Source of the DNA: Vibrio intestinalis
GTDB taxonomy: Bacteria > Pseudomonadota > Gammaproteobacteria > Enterobacterales > Vibrionaceae
DNA: 64,000 nucleotides
Assembly (NCBI RefSeq): GCF_025195085.2
Contig: NZ_JANAVY020000005.1
Location: 101,332 to 165,331, forward strand
Direction of reading: 5' to 3'
In this document: positions 25,362 to 34,880 of the stretch, piece after piece
Position numbering within the stretch: position 1 is the stretch's first letter
How the letters are laid out: every line of letters begins with the position of its first letter
The notes under the pieces: model-generated
Seen by the model: the letters and a program-made list of their open reading frames with translations, nothing else
Told to the model about the DNA's origin: nothing
The model's database searches: none
Program-made: the position numbers and the translations under genes

Positions 25362-25733
25362 CTAAAGTTGCACGACAGCTTCAATCTTGTTGCCATCAAG
25401 ATCCAACACGTAAGCGGCAAAATAGCCCGGCGCATAATGTTCTCGCAGCCCCGGTGCTCCCGCACACTGACCACCCATTTCCAATGCTTTTGCATAGAAC
25501 GCCTCTACAGCTTGTTCACTCGTTGCATTAAAGGCGATATGTACGCCACTCCCTGCTGTAGAAGAAGTTTGGCAAGAGCACCCAATCCAAAATTCGAACT
25601 GGTCACCATAACAAGCGGCTTCACCTTCTATAGTGTGCGTTCTATTCACCGATAAGGTAGCCAATACAGCGTCGTAAAACGCTACTGAATTTTCAAATTG
25701 ACTCACACCCAGCGACACATGATTAAGAATCAT
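25362..25733 (-). CDS. VOC superfamily (glyoxalase/bleomycin resistance-like) protein
   Basis: 123 residues with one vicinal-oxygen-chelate domain made of two beta-alpha-beta-beta-beta units. Likely metal ligands are His5 (MILNHVSLGV), His65 (GSGVHIAFNA) and Glu118 (DGNKIEAVV). The family includes lyases, dioxygenases and drug-binding proteins, and the substrate cannot be named. Downstream of the DMT exporter gene on the same strand, 35 bases apart, so the two may be cotranscribed. Confidence 0.8.
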   Translation of the reverse strand: MILNHVSLGVSQFENSVAFYDAVLATLSVNRTHTIEGEAACYGDQFEFWIGCSCQTSSTAGSGVHIAFNATSEQAVEAFYAKALEMGGQCAGAPGLREHYAPGYFAAYVLDLDGNKIEAVVQL

Positions 25734-25768
25734 AAAACCTCATATATACATACAGTTAAGTGAATAAA

Positions 25769-26626
25769 CTACTCACTCAACTTAGCATTTCTTGGCTTAA
25801 ACGTATTGATAAGATTTCCCGCTAACATCAGCAGTGCACCGATAATTAGAGCGACTTCTATTTTTTCCCCATAAGCGACAGTCCCAACCACCGCAATTGC
25901 GGGAAGCCTTAGAAAATCCATTGTGACAACAACGCTCGCATCTGCATGCTTCATCGCTGAAGAGATACAATAATGAGCACTTAATGAGGTAACACCAATA
26001 ATCCCTAACCATCCCCATTGGGAATCCTGAGGCCACAGCCAGTCAGAAGCGGCTAAAGCTCCAGCAATAGGTAATTGAATTAAGCTCATGTAAAAGATAA
26101 TGCTGAGAGGAGATTCTGTTTGGGATAAAGACTTGGTTGCGACATGGGCAAGAGAGTATCCAACTGCAGCTGCCAACATGATCATAGTACCGTGATTAAG
26201 GCTTTCAAACCCCGGCTGGACGATAACGACTACCCCAGCAAAGCCTAGAGCAATCGCCGAAATTTTTCTTACTGTTAGCTTCTCTTTCAATAACAGAAAG
26301 GCCAATAGTGCAGTCCATAAAGGGACGGTAAATTCTAACGCAAAAACTTCTGCCAACGGCAACAAAGCAATGGCAAGAAACCACCCGTATTGCCCAGCAA
26401 GGTGAATCACGTTGCGAGAAATATGTAAAAACCGACGTTCTGTTTTTACCTCTGTCCAGCGCCGAGTAAAAGACAAAATCAACAACACAACTAAAAGGCC
26501 TGTTGCACTGCGGAAGAATAAGACTTGGAAAGTATTTAGAGAAGCTGACAACTCTCGCGCAGCTACTGCCATTAAACAAAATGACAGTAGCGCCCCTAGC
26601 ATCCATGCTACGGCTTTATTCACCAT
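25769..26626 (-). CDS. EamA/DMT family transporter
   Basis: 285 residues, ten predicted transmembrane helices in two EamA repeats (first around 5-135, second around 145-280). Conserved-looking pieces are FQVLFFRSATGLLVVLL, FALEFTVPLWTALLAFLLLKEKLTV and TMDFLRLPAIAVVGTVAYGEKI. DMT proteins mostly export metabolites or drugs by proton exchange; substrate unknown. It follows the DUF4440 gene by 17 bases. Confidence 0.87.
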   Translation of the reverse strand: MVNKAVAWMLGALLSFCLMAVAARELSASLNTFQVLFFRSATGLLVVLLILSFTRRWTEVKTERRFLHISRNVIHLAGQYGWFLAIALLPLAEVFALEFTVPLWTALLAFLLLKEKLTVRKISAIALGFAGVVVIVQPGFESLNHGTMIMLAAAVGYSLAHVATKSLSQTESPLSIIFYMSLIQLPIAGALAASDWLWPQDSQWGWLGIIGVTSLSAHYCISSAMKHADASVVVTMDFLRLPAIAVVGTVAYGEKIEVALIIGALLMLAGNLINTFKPRNAKLSE

Positions 26627-26643
26627 AACTACCCTTGGGTGAT

Positions 26644-27009
26644 TTAGTTTACAACAGAGCTATGCGCCGCAATCACTTTCAATTGGTTTTCTACCTGCTG
26701 CCACAAACGAGTGAACATAAACGTACCGTTTGACTGCTTGCCATCAAACATACCTTCCATGTCCACCTTAGCATGCACAACTGCGCCATGGTTTAGCGGC
26801 TTAATTGTTACTTGTGATGTATGAATGTTGGTAATATCGATCAGTCCCAGCTCATGGGCGGCGATGTCTTGCTGTTTACTGATTACCTGGCCAGTATGGC
26901 TAACGAACATGAGATCATCTGCCAATATTCCTTGTAGCGCTTGAACATCCGATTCCAACATTGCGCGTTTAAGCTCTAACTCAGCCAGTCTTATTTGCTC
27001 TATTTCCAT
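26644..27009 (-). CDS. SnoaL/NTF2-like protein (DUF4440)
   Basis: 121 residues with a single NTF2-like fold: RAMLESDVQALQGILADDLMFVSHTGQVISK at the N-terminus (in two parts) and MFTRLWQQVENQLKVIAAHSS at the end match DUF4440. Members bind small molecules or act as ketosteroid-isomerase-like enzymes. The ATG at 27009 has GGAG 8 bases ahead; an in-frame extension to 27036 lacks this. It follows a lipoprotein gene after 20 bases. Confidence 0.78.
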   Translation of the reverse strand: MEIEQIRLAELELKRAMLESDVQALQGILADDLMFVSHTGQVISKQQDIAAHELGLIDITNIHTSQVTIKPLNHGAVVHAKVDMEGMFDGKQSNGTFMFTRLWQQVENQLKVIAAHSSVVN

Positions 27010-27029
27010 CGACAAACTCCTTTCTCGTC

Positions 27030-27566
27030 TTAGCAATTTATCGAACTGTAATAGATATCCGACACCTGCTTGAACTCAAAACGATAGCTTTCGATCGGTT
27101 TCTCATCTTTTTGCAACATGAACTCTATATTTTGCAGCGTAGCGTTTTCTGGCTGCTGTGAGAGGGAGAACTCAACGTTTATCCATGCTCTAAGAGCCCC
27201 CTCTTCTTGACGAATATGGCTTAGCGTCACCGAACTTGGTTGCCAAAGTTTGCCTCGTGCATCTTTTAGCTCAAAACCAAACTCATGCCATTGTTGCTGG
27301 TTACTTAGCCCATCAACTACAACCGTAAAACTTACTGGCGAAGTAACATCGTTATTTGGATATATTCGTACTTCATTTTGACGCCAAACGCTCATCAAGC
27401 CATCTTCAGCAGCTTTATGGTAACCACAACTTTGGCTCTTCACTTTCGTTTGGTTCTCGAATGGTATGGGTTGGTAATAACTGCGCGTAGTTGGGTAAAC
27501 GACACAGCCAACTTGTAACAACACAAGCAGTGCAACAATCAACGGCTTCAATAATTTAATGTTCAT
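27030..27566 (-). CDS. Lipoprotein, function unknown
   Basis: 178 residues with a lipoprotein signal (hydrophobic core then LLQVGC, Cys21). The mature part looks beta-rich with a conserved-style Cys pair (SQSCGYHKAAEDG and the final Cys). No family recognised. It lies immediately upstream of the DUF4440 and DMT genes on the same strand. Confidence 0.7.
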   Translation of the reverse strand: MNIKLLKPLIVALLVLLQVGCVVYPTTRSYYQPIPFENQTKVKSQSCGYHKAAEDGLMSVWRQNEVRIYPNNDVTSPVSFTVVVDGLSNQQQWHEFGFELKDARGKLWQPSSVTLSHIRQEEGALRAWINVEFSLSQQPENATLQNIEFMLQKDEKPIESYRFEFKQVSDIYYSSINC

Positions 27567-27677
27567 AACTCTCTCCCTTCAATAAATTATGAACACTGTT
27601 TTATTAATTATAAAGACAAGCTTACAAGGCCTTACAAATCACTTAGGCTCTTCACACCAATTGGCTCACCCTTCTTC

Positions 27678-28430
27678 TTACAGATCTATCGTTTTACTCA
27701 CTTTCGATGTCCCTTCAATTTGGCAGATCAACAGTTGCGCTTGCTGACCATTCGCACAAGCGACTTGATCGCCAATATGATCCCAGATGCCACTGTTTCC
27801 TGCCGTGTCCCATCCACCCGTTTGACTGATGTGATTAGCAAGCAATACGGGCATTTGATAGTGCTGAGCCATGCTAGACAAAATATCGCTATCGGATTCG
27901 TAACCCTTGGGTGAAATCAGCGCGCTGGAAATATACAGATCCGCCTCTGCTTCATGCGCATCTTTGGCATGTTCTGGTTCAGAAAAATCCGCACAGATAG
28001 AAAGTGCCAATTTGTAGCCATTTAAACGCAAAAATCCATTGCTCAAGCCAGAACTTACATAACTCGACTCACCTGTGTGTAAATATTGCTTGGAATACCA
28101 CTCCACTTCTCCAGTCGGCAAGCATATCGCCATTGAAATGTACGGCTTACCCACAGGATTTTTGCTAGGGCAACCGACCATTGCGATAATTTGATTTGCC
28201 ACCGCGAGTTCAGACAACCGATGAATTTCATCGGAGCTCTTATCGACTGCATTTGTAGCGGCATTTGCTAAATCATACCCAGTTAATGAAAGTTCAGGAA
28301 AAACCACAAGGTCAGCCCCATGTTCGGCTGCCTTTTGAATGGCAAAAAGGTGCTGTTTTAAATTGTATTGAACATCGCTATCACGAACAGAAACTTGTGC
28401 TAAAGCGATGGATATCTGGTTACTGTGCAT
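27678..28430 (-). CDS. Carbon-nitrogen hydrolase (nitrilase superfamily)
   Basis: 250 residues, one nitrilase-fold domain with the catalytic triad visible: Glu46 in VVFPELSLTGYD, Lys114 in EWYSKQYLHTGE and Cys146 in LALSICADFSEPE. The family hydrolyses amides or carbamoyl groups; closest in form are the small amidase-type proteins. It starts 3 bases after the metallophosphoesterase stop, so the two form an operon. Substrate unknown. Confidence 0.88.
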   Translation of the reverse strand: MHSNQISIALAQVSVRDSDVQYNLKQHLFAIQKAAEHGADLVVFPELSLTGYDLANAATNAVDKSSDEIHRLSELAVANQIIAMVGCPSKNPVGKPYISMAICLPTGEVEWYSKQYLHTGESSYVSSGLSNGFLRLNGYKLALSICADFSEPEHAKDAHEAEADLYISSALISPKGYESDSDILSSMAQHYQMPVLLANHISQTGGWDTAGNSGIWDHIGDQVACANGQQAQLLICQIEGTSKVSKTIDL

Positions 28431-28433
28431 CTG

Positions 28434-29198
28434 TTACTGCTCCTCAACGACAAGGCCTCGGCCAGTCTTTAAAAAATGAACCCAATCTGAGCGATTTCTC
28501 AACTTGGCTTGGTAAATGGCTGATTCCACATCATAAGTGACTTTATGTAAGCTAACCTGCCACTTTGCTTGGCTATCCTTTTCAAGAGTGGCATAGCTGG
28601 CTTTGCTGCTGAAAGTTTCCATCGAATGAACACAAGGCTCGTCGTCGGTATACGCAGGCAAACCAACACTGCCCGGATTAATGACTAGCTGCCCTGTCGA
28701 TAACTCAACACAGCGTGGAGTATGAGTATGGCCACATAAGATAATGGGCGCCGTGCACCCAGAAAGAAGCCCAATAATCTCAGCATCCTCTCGCAACTGT
28801 GCTTTACCGGAGTTCACCTCTTCCAACAGATAGATTAAGTCATCTTTCGGCGTGCCATGGCATGCGTAAATATCGCCATCGATTCGGGCATCAAAAGGCA
28901 ATGACTTCATCCAATCCAAAGGCTCCAGCCCCAGATCCTGCAATATAAACTGCATGGTAGGGTTGGTTTGTACTTCTTGCTCTGTCGATTGATAGATCTG
29001 CCGGTCTTGATTGCCAGAGATGGTGATGGCGTCTAATTGCTGTAAGTAATCAAATGTCGCTTTTGGGGCGATTGGGCCGTAAAGAATGTCGCCCAGATTG
29101 ATGAAACGGGTCACGCCTTGTCGCTTGGCATGCTCAACCACCGCTTGCAAAGCGTAAACATTACTGTGAATGTCTGAAAAAACTGCGTATTTGGTCAT
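28434..29198 (-). CDS. Metallophosphoesterase (YfcE/diadenosine-tetraphosphatase-like)
   Basis: 254 residues, calcineurin-like phosphoesterase. All five metal motifs are visible: VFSDIHSNVYAL, INLGDILYGP, ISGNQDRQ, ACHGTPKDD and ILCGHTHTPR. It may act on nucleotides or phosphodiesters. The ATG at 29198 has AAGGAGCG 6 bases ahead and starts the conserved part (MTKYAVFSDIHSN); longer frames upstream are not family-like. Operon with the nitrilase gene. Confidence 0.88.
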   Translation of the reverse strand: MTKYAVFSDIHSNVYALQAVVEHAKRQGVTRFINLGDILYGPIAPKATFDYLQQLDAITISGNQDRQIYQSTEQEVQTNPTMQFILQDLGLEPLDWMKSLPFDARIDGDIYACHGTPKDDLIYLLEEVNSGKAQLREDAEIIGLLSGCTAPIILCGHTHTPRCVELSTGQLVINPGSVGLPAYTDDEPCVHSMETFSSKASYATLEKDSQAKWQVSLHKVTYDVESAIYQAKLRNRSDWVHFLKTGRGLVVEEQ

Positions 29199-29269
29199 GG
29201 CACTCGCTCCTTGAGTGGCTTGGCACATTAGTGCTGTTAACTCCTTGATAATATCAGTATTAATAAAAT

Positions 29270-29295
29270 AAATGCACGCAATATTGCGTGCATTT
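29270..29295 (-). terminator. Terminator of the cobalamin operon
   Basis: AAATGCACGCAAT|ATTGCGTGCATTT is a perfect 26-base palindrome; on the minus strand it is followed by ATTTTATTAATA. It lies 22 bases after cobC. Confidence 0.85.
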
Positions 29296-29317
29296 ATCAC
29301 TACTGTCAGCTTCTTAA

Positions 29318-29932
29318 CTAAGCGCGCCTTTTATCAAATGAAAATGCTAGATGACCCGATTGATCGCACACTAACCCATCACGTGGCAATGAAAACAATC
29401 TGCTGTTATCGACCATCTCACTACCAACTTGCCAAAATGGCCGACCGTGCAATAGGCTTTCAAACGCTAGCCACCATTCACCATGAACTATCAGAAGTAA
29501 CGGCTTATTGTTCCTTTGGATATTGCCAATTAATGTACGAGCCGCAATCAGCCTTTGCGTGAAGGCATAGCCAGATTCGCAGCCGACGATATTGAGGCTC
29601 GGTTGCTGATAACGTTTATGATAAGCCTGCCATTGATCATGTAAATGTGGGTTTTGGTCGATTACCTCGCCTTGCAACACACCAAAACCTCGCTCTCTTA
29701 AAAGTGGCGAGATAGTGACTTGCCCACCTGCGTGATGGGCTACAAGCTGCGCGGTTTTAAGCGAACGGCCAAGATCTGAACATAAAATAGTGCCTCCAGT
29801 TAAATTAGGCAGCACCATTTTTTCCAGTTCCGTAATCGCAACTTCGGTTAGCGGGCTATCCAATTGCCCTTGAATTCGGCGCTGACAGTTCCACTGGGTT
29901 TGCCCGTGGCGCATTACCCACACTTGGCTCAT
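29318..29932 (-). CDS. cobC: Histidine phosphatase, alpha-ribazole phosphatase-like
   Basis: 204 residues of the histidine phosphatase (RHG) family: VWVMRHGQTQWNCQRRIQGQ at the start, CSDLGRSLKTAQL, RERGFGVLQG and LLIVHGEWWL. By position as the last gene of the cobalamin operon it is likely CobC, which removes phosphate from alpha-ribazole phosphate or adenosylcobalamin phosphate. Its ATG overlaps the cbiA stop (ATGA). Other RHG phosphatases cannot be excluded from sequence alone. Confidence 0.82.
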   Translation of the reverse strand: MSQVWVMRHGQTQWNCQRRIQGQLDSPLTEVAITELEKMVLPNLTGGTILCSDLGRSLKTAQLVAHHAGGQVTISPLLRERGFGVLQGEVIDQNPHLHDQWQAYHKRYQQPSLNIVGCESGYAFTQRLIAARTLIGNIQRNNKPLLLIVHGEWWLAFESLLHGRPFWQVGSEMVDNSRLFSLPRDGLVCDQSGHLAFSFDKRRA

Positions 29933-31230
29933 TGCGTCAGTTCGCCCAAAAACATCTTCGCGGTCAAAATTGGATTGTACGCAAAGTACCAATGTACGTA
30001 ACTGGCGATAAGATTATTAACCCGATAGACAGCGTCACTCGTGCGCCCATGCTGACTCATCGTCGATCGCCAGGGCTGTAGTTTCGTGTTGGTTTTTGAA
30101 TAATGGAACGAATGGCCACGCATAAACTGGTCAGGCTCAAATTCAGATTCCACCAACCCAAGTGCTGCCAGTTTTGGCTGCATTACCGAGTCTGCGTTTA
30201 ATACACCGCACAAAGTAGACTGATTACCTTGCTTGTCGGTTAGAGAGTTTTGTAAATAGAGCATGCCGCCACATTCGGCGATCACAGGCAAACCAGAAGT
30301 GACCACGTCACTTACATCTTGCTGCAATAACTCATTGTTCACCAGCGCATTGGTGTGCAGCTCTGGGTAACCGCCAACCAAATAGAGCGCATCACATTTT
30401 GGTAATCTCTCCCCTTCAATAGGAGAGAAATAAACAATATTCGCACCCAAGCTTTGCAAGCAATCTATATTGGCCTGATAAAGAAAACTGAATGCTTTAT
30501 CTTTGGCGACCGCAATGGTCTTTTGCGCGAGTAGTTGCGGCATTGGGGTTGCCTCGGGGCAGGTAAACTCGGTTTCTCGCGCTGGCAACTGCCAATGTTT
30601 ACCCAAACTTTGCGCCGCCGCTTCCAAGCGCTGCTCTAAATCATCCAGCTCCTGAGCCTGCACCAAACCCAGATGCCTATCGGGAAATGAAAATTGCTCA
30701 TCACGAGGAAGGTAGCTGAGTAGTGGAGTCTGCGCAGCAACACTCTCAGCTAGCATCTCAAAATGCCTTTCTGAGCCGACTCTGTTGGCAAAACATGCCA
30801 CTAAATCAACATCAGATCGATAGTTTGCTAAGCCACATACGATAGCGCCAAATGTCTGTGCCATCGCGCCAGCATCTATAACCGCCATGACGGGAATACC
30901 AAGCGTTGCCGCAATATCCGCACTGGAACATTGGCCATCAAACATGCCCATTACCCCTTCAATCAGGATAAGGTCAGCTTCTTGCGCGGCTTGAGCTAAT
31001 AATTGCTGACAATGCTCCAAGCCACACATCCAAAAATCCAATTGGTAAACTGGTGCGCCACTGGCATGAGCGAGAAAAGCGGGATCGATGAAATCTGGCC
31101 CAGTTTTAAACACGCGCACCTGTTTACCTTGATTGCGATAGTAACGCGCAATAGCCGCAACCACCGTGGTTTTGCCACTACCGGAACTTGGCGCAGCCAC
31201 CACTAATGCTGGGCAAGATGGATTAGTCAT
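29929..31230 (-). CDS. cbiA: Cobyrinate a,c-diamide synthase
   Basis: 433 residues: an N-terminal dethiobiotin-synthetase-like ATPase (ALVVAAPSSGSGKTTVVAAI, Walker A; ILIEGVMGMFDGQC) and a C-terminal triad glutamine amidotransferase domain (YLVGGYPELHTNAL, PVIAECGGMLYLQ with the nucleophile Cys). It amidates the a and c carboxylates of cobyrinic acid. It overlaps cobD by eight bases and cobC by three. Confidence 0.94.
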   Translation of the reverse strand: MTNPSCPALVVAAPSSGSGKTTVVAAIARYYRNQGKQVRVFKTGPDFIDPAFLAHASGAPVYQLDFWMCGLEHCQQLLAQAAQEADLILIEGVMGMFDGQCSSADIAATLGIPVMAVIDAGAMAQTFGAIVCGLANYRSDVDLVACFANRVGSERHFEMLAESVAAQTPLLSYLPRDEQFSFPDRHLGLVQAQELDDLEQRLEAAAQSLGKHWQLPARETEFTCPEATPMPQLLAQKTIAVAKDKAFSFLYQANIDCLQSLGANIVYFSPIEGERLPKCDALYLVGGYPELHTNALVNNELLQQDVSDVVTSGLPVIAECGGMLYLQNSLTDKQGNQSTLCGVLNADSVMQPKLAALGLVESEFEPDQFMRGHSFHYSKTNTKLQPWRSTMSQHGRTSDAVYRVNNLIASYVHWYFAYNPILTAKMFLGELTQ

Positions 31231-32263
31231 CGCCTTCTCCTCGTTTGATTACATCACCCTCAACCTTATACTTAGCAAAACTTAACGCACTAATAAGCCG
31301 TGACAACTGTTGTTCGTCTGCGCACAACCCAAAACGCACCGCATCGGCTTCATCACACAAGCGAGCCAATATTTTCTGCTGACAAAGTGCTTGATGCAAT
31401 TCGACCGCTTTTTTAGTTTCTAGGCGAATAAACAGCCCTGCCGATGTCACTCGACACTCAGTAAATAACGCTTGTATCGCCTGAGACTGCTTTAAACTCG
31501 CTTGAGCAATTTGTTGTTTGGCAGATTGCTGCCATTTAGTGTCGTTCAGCGCTTGAGTTACCACCCAGCGGCTCGCGCCGCAGATGGTCCATGGGCCTAG
31601 TTTAACTTGCAGTGGTTCAAGCCAACATGGCGCAGCAGCGACAAAGCCAACCCTCGCCCCCGCCAACCCAAAAAATTTACCTATTGAGCGCAGCACTATG
31701 CTGTGGTCAGAAAGCGGATAACTTAAACGCGATGCTTGCGGCTGCTCATCCATAAAAGCTTCATCGATGATCATCACTGCATGGCTTGGCAACGTTTGTT
31801 CAATGGTATTGAGCTGCTGCTCTGAAAGTAACAACGTTGAAGGGTTATTTGGATTGATCACCAATAGCGCATCACAATTAGCCAACTGCTGCTGAGCGGG
31901 AACACCAATATATTCCTCGATCTGCCAATCTTGCTTTTGCCATGCATAACGATGCTCTTGATAACCGACACTCGGCAACAACACTTTTCCTTTACGGCCA
32001 AGTTTGGCTTCGATGATCTCTGGCAAAGCCTGAATTGCAGCTTGAGATCCTGCCACAGGCAGCAAGCTATCAAAGCCGTAGTAACGCTGCGCGGCTTCTA
32101 ACAGGCCATCTTCCTCTTCTGGTAAACGATGCCATGCATGCTCAGGAATCGTGCCTACAGGGTAATTAAACGGGCTGATGCCAGTGCTGACATCCAGCCA
32201 CTCACTCGGGTTTGATTGGTATTGAGCGGCAATCGCTGCAAGCCGCCCTCCATGATGAAGCAT
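31223..32263 (-). CDS. cobD: L-threonine-O-3-phosphate decarboxylase
   Basis: 346 residues, PLP-dependent aspartate aminotransferase fold. It makes (R)-1-amino-2-propanol phosphate, the linker between corrin and nucleotide loop. Seen: MLHHGGRLAAIAAQY at the start, DVSTGISPFNYP, INPNNPSTLLL, MIIDEAFMD and the PLP lysine in VLRSIGKFFGLAGARVGF. AAGGGA lies 5 bases before the ATG. It follows cbiB after 8 bases. The longer frame to 32320 is not family-like. Confidence 0.92.
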   Translation of the reverse strand: MLHHGGRLAAIAAQYQSNPSEWLDVSTGISPFNYPVGTIPEHAWHRLPEEEDGLLEAAQRYYGFDSLLPVAGSQAAIQALPEIIEAKLGRKGKVLLPSVGYQEHRYAWQKQDWQIEEYIGVPAQQQLANCDALLVINPNNPSTLLLSEQQLNTIEQTLPSHAVMIIDEAFMDEQPQASRLSYPLSDHSIVLRSIGKFFGLAGARVGFVAAAPCWLEPLQVKLGPWTICGASRWVVTQALNDTKWQQSAKQQIAQASLKQSQAIQALFTECRVTSAGLFIRLETKKAVELHQALCQQKILARLCDEADAVRFGLCADEQQLSRLISALSFAKYKVEGDVIKRGEGDD

Positions 32264-32271
32264 AATGTCCC

Positions 32272-33210
32272 TTAATAACCTAATAGCGCGCCAGCCCAAA
32301 CCATGCCCAACACTAACCAAGTTGTTTGGTTAAGCAGATGGCAAGCGCGCGGAATATCTTTATATTGAGCAATTTGGCCTTTGCCCATCGGGGGCTTTTC
32401 AATCCACTCGCCGTGATAACTGACTTTGCCACCAAGCTGAATGTTTAATCCTCCCGCTCCGGCGCACATCACTAAACCACCGTTAGGGCTAGAGCATTGG
32501 CCTGCTTGTTGAGATGCACACTCTAAGGCCGATTTTGAATCACTAAGCAGCACATAACCAAACGCAGTTATTCTCGCGGGAAGGTAGCCTAACCAATCAT
32601 CGGTTTTCGCGGTAAAACGGCCAAAGTGAAGATACTTATCGCTTTGGTACCCCCACATTGCATCGAGAGTATTGGCAAGGCGAAACAACACCGCGCCAGG
32701 TGCACCGAATAAAAGCCCCCAGAACAAAGTGGCGATAACGGCGTCATTGCCGTTTTCCAGTACCGACTCTACAGCCGCAATACTGATCTGCTCTTCATCC
32801 ATCCGATTTGCGTCTCGACTTACAATCATTTGCACCGCTGCCCGACCTGAAGCCAAGTCACGCTCATTTAATGGCGTGTATATGGCCATCGCATGTTGTT
32901 CCAAGCTTTTCGCCCCCAGGCACAAATACACAATCGTCGCGTGGATGGCTATGGTGAATACGTCTGAGGAAACGCCAATAGTTAAGCATGCAATAAGTGA
33001 AACCAGCGGAACAACCGCCACAAACCAAGCAATCCTGCCCTGCCACATTGGCGTTACATTCAACCCGCGGCATCTCGCTTCTAACCAGTTAGCCCAGTTA
33101 CCAAAGCCAATCAGTGGGTGGAAGCGCTTCGGCTCTGCGAGCCATTTATCGAGCAAAAACGCGAGCGTTAAAGACAAGGCAAGTTGCCATAAACTCAACC
33201 CAAAAAACAT
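32272..33210 (-). CDS. cbiB: Adenosylcobinamide-phosphate synthase
   Basis: 312 residues, integral membrane protein with several hydrophobic segments. It attaches aminopropanol phosphate to adenosylcobyric acid. Family pieces: LLDKWLAEPKRFHPLIGFGNW at the N-terminus (in part), LASGRAAVQMIVSRD, AAVESVLENGNDAVIATLFW and RLANTLDAMWGYQSDKYLHF. Name clash: some schemes call this cobD. It is separated from cbiF by 79 bases, the widest gap inside the operon. Confidence 0.93.
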   Translation of the reverse strand: MFFGLSLWQLALSLTLAFLLDKWLAEPKRFHPLIGFGNWANWLEARCRGLNVTPMWQGRIAWFVAVVPLVSLIACLTIGVSSDVFTIAIHATIVYLCLGAKSLEQHAMAIYTPLNERDLASGRAAVQMIVSRDANRMDEEQISIAAVESVLENGNDAVIATLFWGLLFGAPGAVLFRLANTLDAMWGYQSDKYLHFGRFTAKTDDWLGYLPARITAFGYVLLSDSKSALECASQQAGQCSSPNGGLVMCAGAGGLNIQLGGKVSYHGEWIEKPPMGKGQIAQYKDIPRACHLLNQTTWLVLGMVWAGALLGY

Positions 33211-33289
33211 CTTGCCTTCTCTCCTACTCTTAATCGTTTAGACGACTTAAGCCTTAAATCGCTCTTAAGCCAGACGCGCTGTGTTTGCG

Positions 33290-34060
33290 TTAGTCTGATT
33301 CCACCACTGTCGCTTTACGACATGCATGGCTAAACGACGCATCGTATAGCTTTGAATCCGGGAAATCATTAATTTCCAACACTTTGGAGACAATGATCAT
33401 TGCAGTAGCACGTACATTAGCGTCATGAAGCTGCTGCGCGATGGTGGCGAGTGTACCACGAAATATCCGTTGTTCTGGATGAGAGGCTTTTTCGACTACC
33501 GCAACAGGCCATGTTTCTGGGTATATCTCTTTCAGTTCGCGCACGACCTTGCGAATTAGAGAAGCACTAAGGAACAAGCAAAGCGTAGCTTCATGAGCTG
33601 CCAAGCTCTTTAAGTTCTCCTTCTCCGGTACAGGCGTTCTGCCCGATGCACGGCTCAAAATAATCGTTTGGCAATGCTCAGGTAACGTCAGCTCCTGACT
33701 GAGAGCAGCAGCCGACGCTTGAAACGAACTTACGCCCGGTATCACTTTCCAATCGATACCAAGTGCTTTGAGTCGGCGGGTTTGCTCTGCCAATGAAGAG
33801 TAGATGGATAGGTCACCCGTTTGTACGCGAGCCACATCTTGGCCTTTACTGTGCGCATCGACAAATACTTGGGTGATCTGGTCTAAATCCATGCCTGCGG
33901 AGTCCAGTACCAAAGCATCTGGCCTTGCGCGCTCAATCACCGCTTTGGGTACTAGGCTACCGGTATAAAGCACTACAGGACATTGCTCAACGAGCCTCGC
34001 ACCTTTCACGGTAATCAAATCAGGATCACCGGGGCCTGCGCCAATAAAATAAACCGTCAT
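33290..34060 (-). CDS. cbiF: Cobalt-precorrin-4 C11-methyltransferase
   Basis: 256 residues, tetrapyrrole methylase. Start [20 protein letters not shown], then VLYTGSLVPKAVIERARP, RVQTGDLSIYSSLAEQ and VPGVSSFQASAAALSQELTL, typical of CbiF/CobM. It methylates C11 of the ring. The ATG overlaps the cbiH stop by four bases. Confidence 0.94.
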   Translation of the reverse strand: MTVYFIGAGPGDPDLITVKGARLVEQCPVVLYTGSLVPKAVIERARPDALVLDSAGMDLDQITQVFVDAHSKGQDVARVQTGDLSIYSSLAEQTRRLKALGIDWKVIPGVSSFQASAAALSQELTLPEHCQTIILSRASGRTPVPEKENLKSLAAHEATLCLFLSASLIRKVVRELKEIYPETWPVAVVEKASHPEQRIFRGTLATIAQQLHDANVRATAMIIVSKVLEINDFPDSKLYDASFSHACRKATVVESD

Positions 34061-34872
34061 AGTGCCTCCGTGTTCTGCTCTGTCACTAACGTTCTTCCGG
34101 GCTGTTGGCCTTCTCGCACCGCGCCATCATTAAGATCGTATTTATGCTGATACCCTCTTGGGGTCACAATCCAGTCTCGGTATCGGTAGCTATTCGTGTT
34201 GCCGACAATCACCGACGCGCTCATGGCAAACTCCAACAGAGTAAATTCAGCGAGCGTAGTGAGTTGAATTCGCTGTTCATCTCGGTATGCGCTATCAACA
34301 ATCGCCACAGGGGTATCCGGTTTTCGATGTTGAAGCAGTATCTGCTGCGCCATTTCTATCTGTTTAACCCGCTTTTTCGATCTTGGATTATAAAACGTAA
34401 TAACAAAATCTGCGGCTGCGGCCGCTTCTATCCGTTTTTCTATAACAGGCCAAGGCGTAAGCAAATCAGAAAGGGAAATCGTACAGCTATCGTGCCCCAT
34501 TGGCGCTCCAATCAATGAAGCGCACGAAGTTGCCGCCGTCACTCCCGGCACGACCTCTACTGAGAAACTCAGCTGTTTTTCCACCATAATCTCAAATACC
34601 AGCGGTGCCATGGCATAGACGCCAGAATCCCCTGAGCAAACCAGCGCAACATTTTGCCCTTGCTGAACTAACTCAATCGCCTCATCCGCACGTTGCCATT
34701 CTTTGGTCATGCCACTTCGTATTACGTTTTGATCGCTAAGTAGCGGCCTAACCAAACGCACATACAGCCCGTAACCAACTACGGCATCCACAGAGCGCAC
34801 CACATCCTGCGCTCTCTGAGTCATGTGTTCAATCGAGCCCGGCCCTAAACCCACTAAATACAGTGTTGCCAT
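34057..34872 (-). CDS. cbiH: Cobalt-precorrin-3 C17-methyltransferase
   Basis: 271 residues, tetrapyrrole methylase. TLYLVGLGPGSIEHMTQRA starts the protein; ALVCSGDSGVYAMAPLVFE, VEVVPGVTAATSCASLIGAPMGHD and ITFYNPRSKKRV follow, characteristic of CbiH/CobJ, which methylates C17 and contracts the ring. Ends ACVREG-type variable tail (VREGQQPGRTL). Gap to cbiK is 8 bases. Confidence 0.94.
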   Translation of the reverse strand: MATLYLVGLGPGSIEHMTQRAQDVVRSVDAVVGYGLYVRLVRPLLSDQNVIRSGMTKEWQRADEAIELVQQGQNVALVCSGDSGVYAMAPLVFEIMVEKQLSFSVEVVPGVTAATSCASLIGAPMGHDSCTISLSDLLTPWPVIEKRIEAAAAADFVITFYNPRSKKRVKQIEMAQQILLQHRKPDTPVAIVDSAYRDEQRIQLTTLAEFTLLEFAMSASVIVGNTNSYRYRDWIVTPRGYQHKYDLNDGAVREGQQPGRTLVTEQNTEAL

Positions 34873-34880
34873 ATCAGCCT

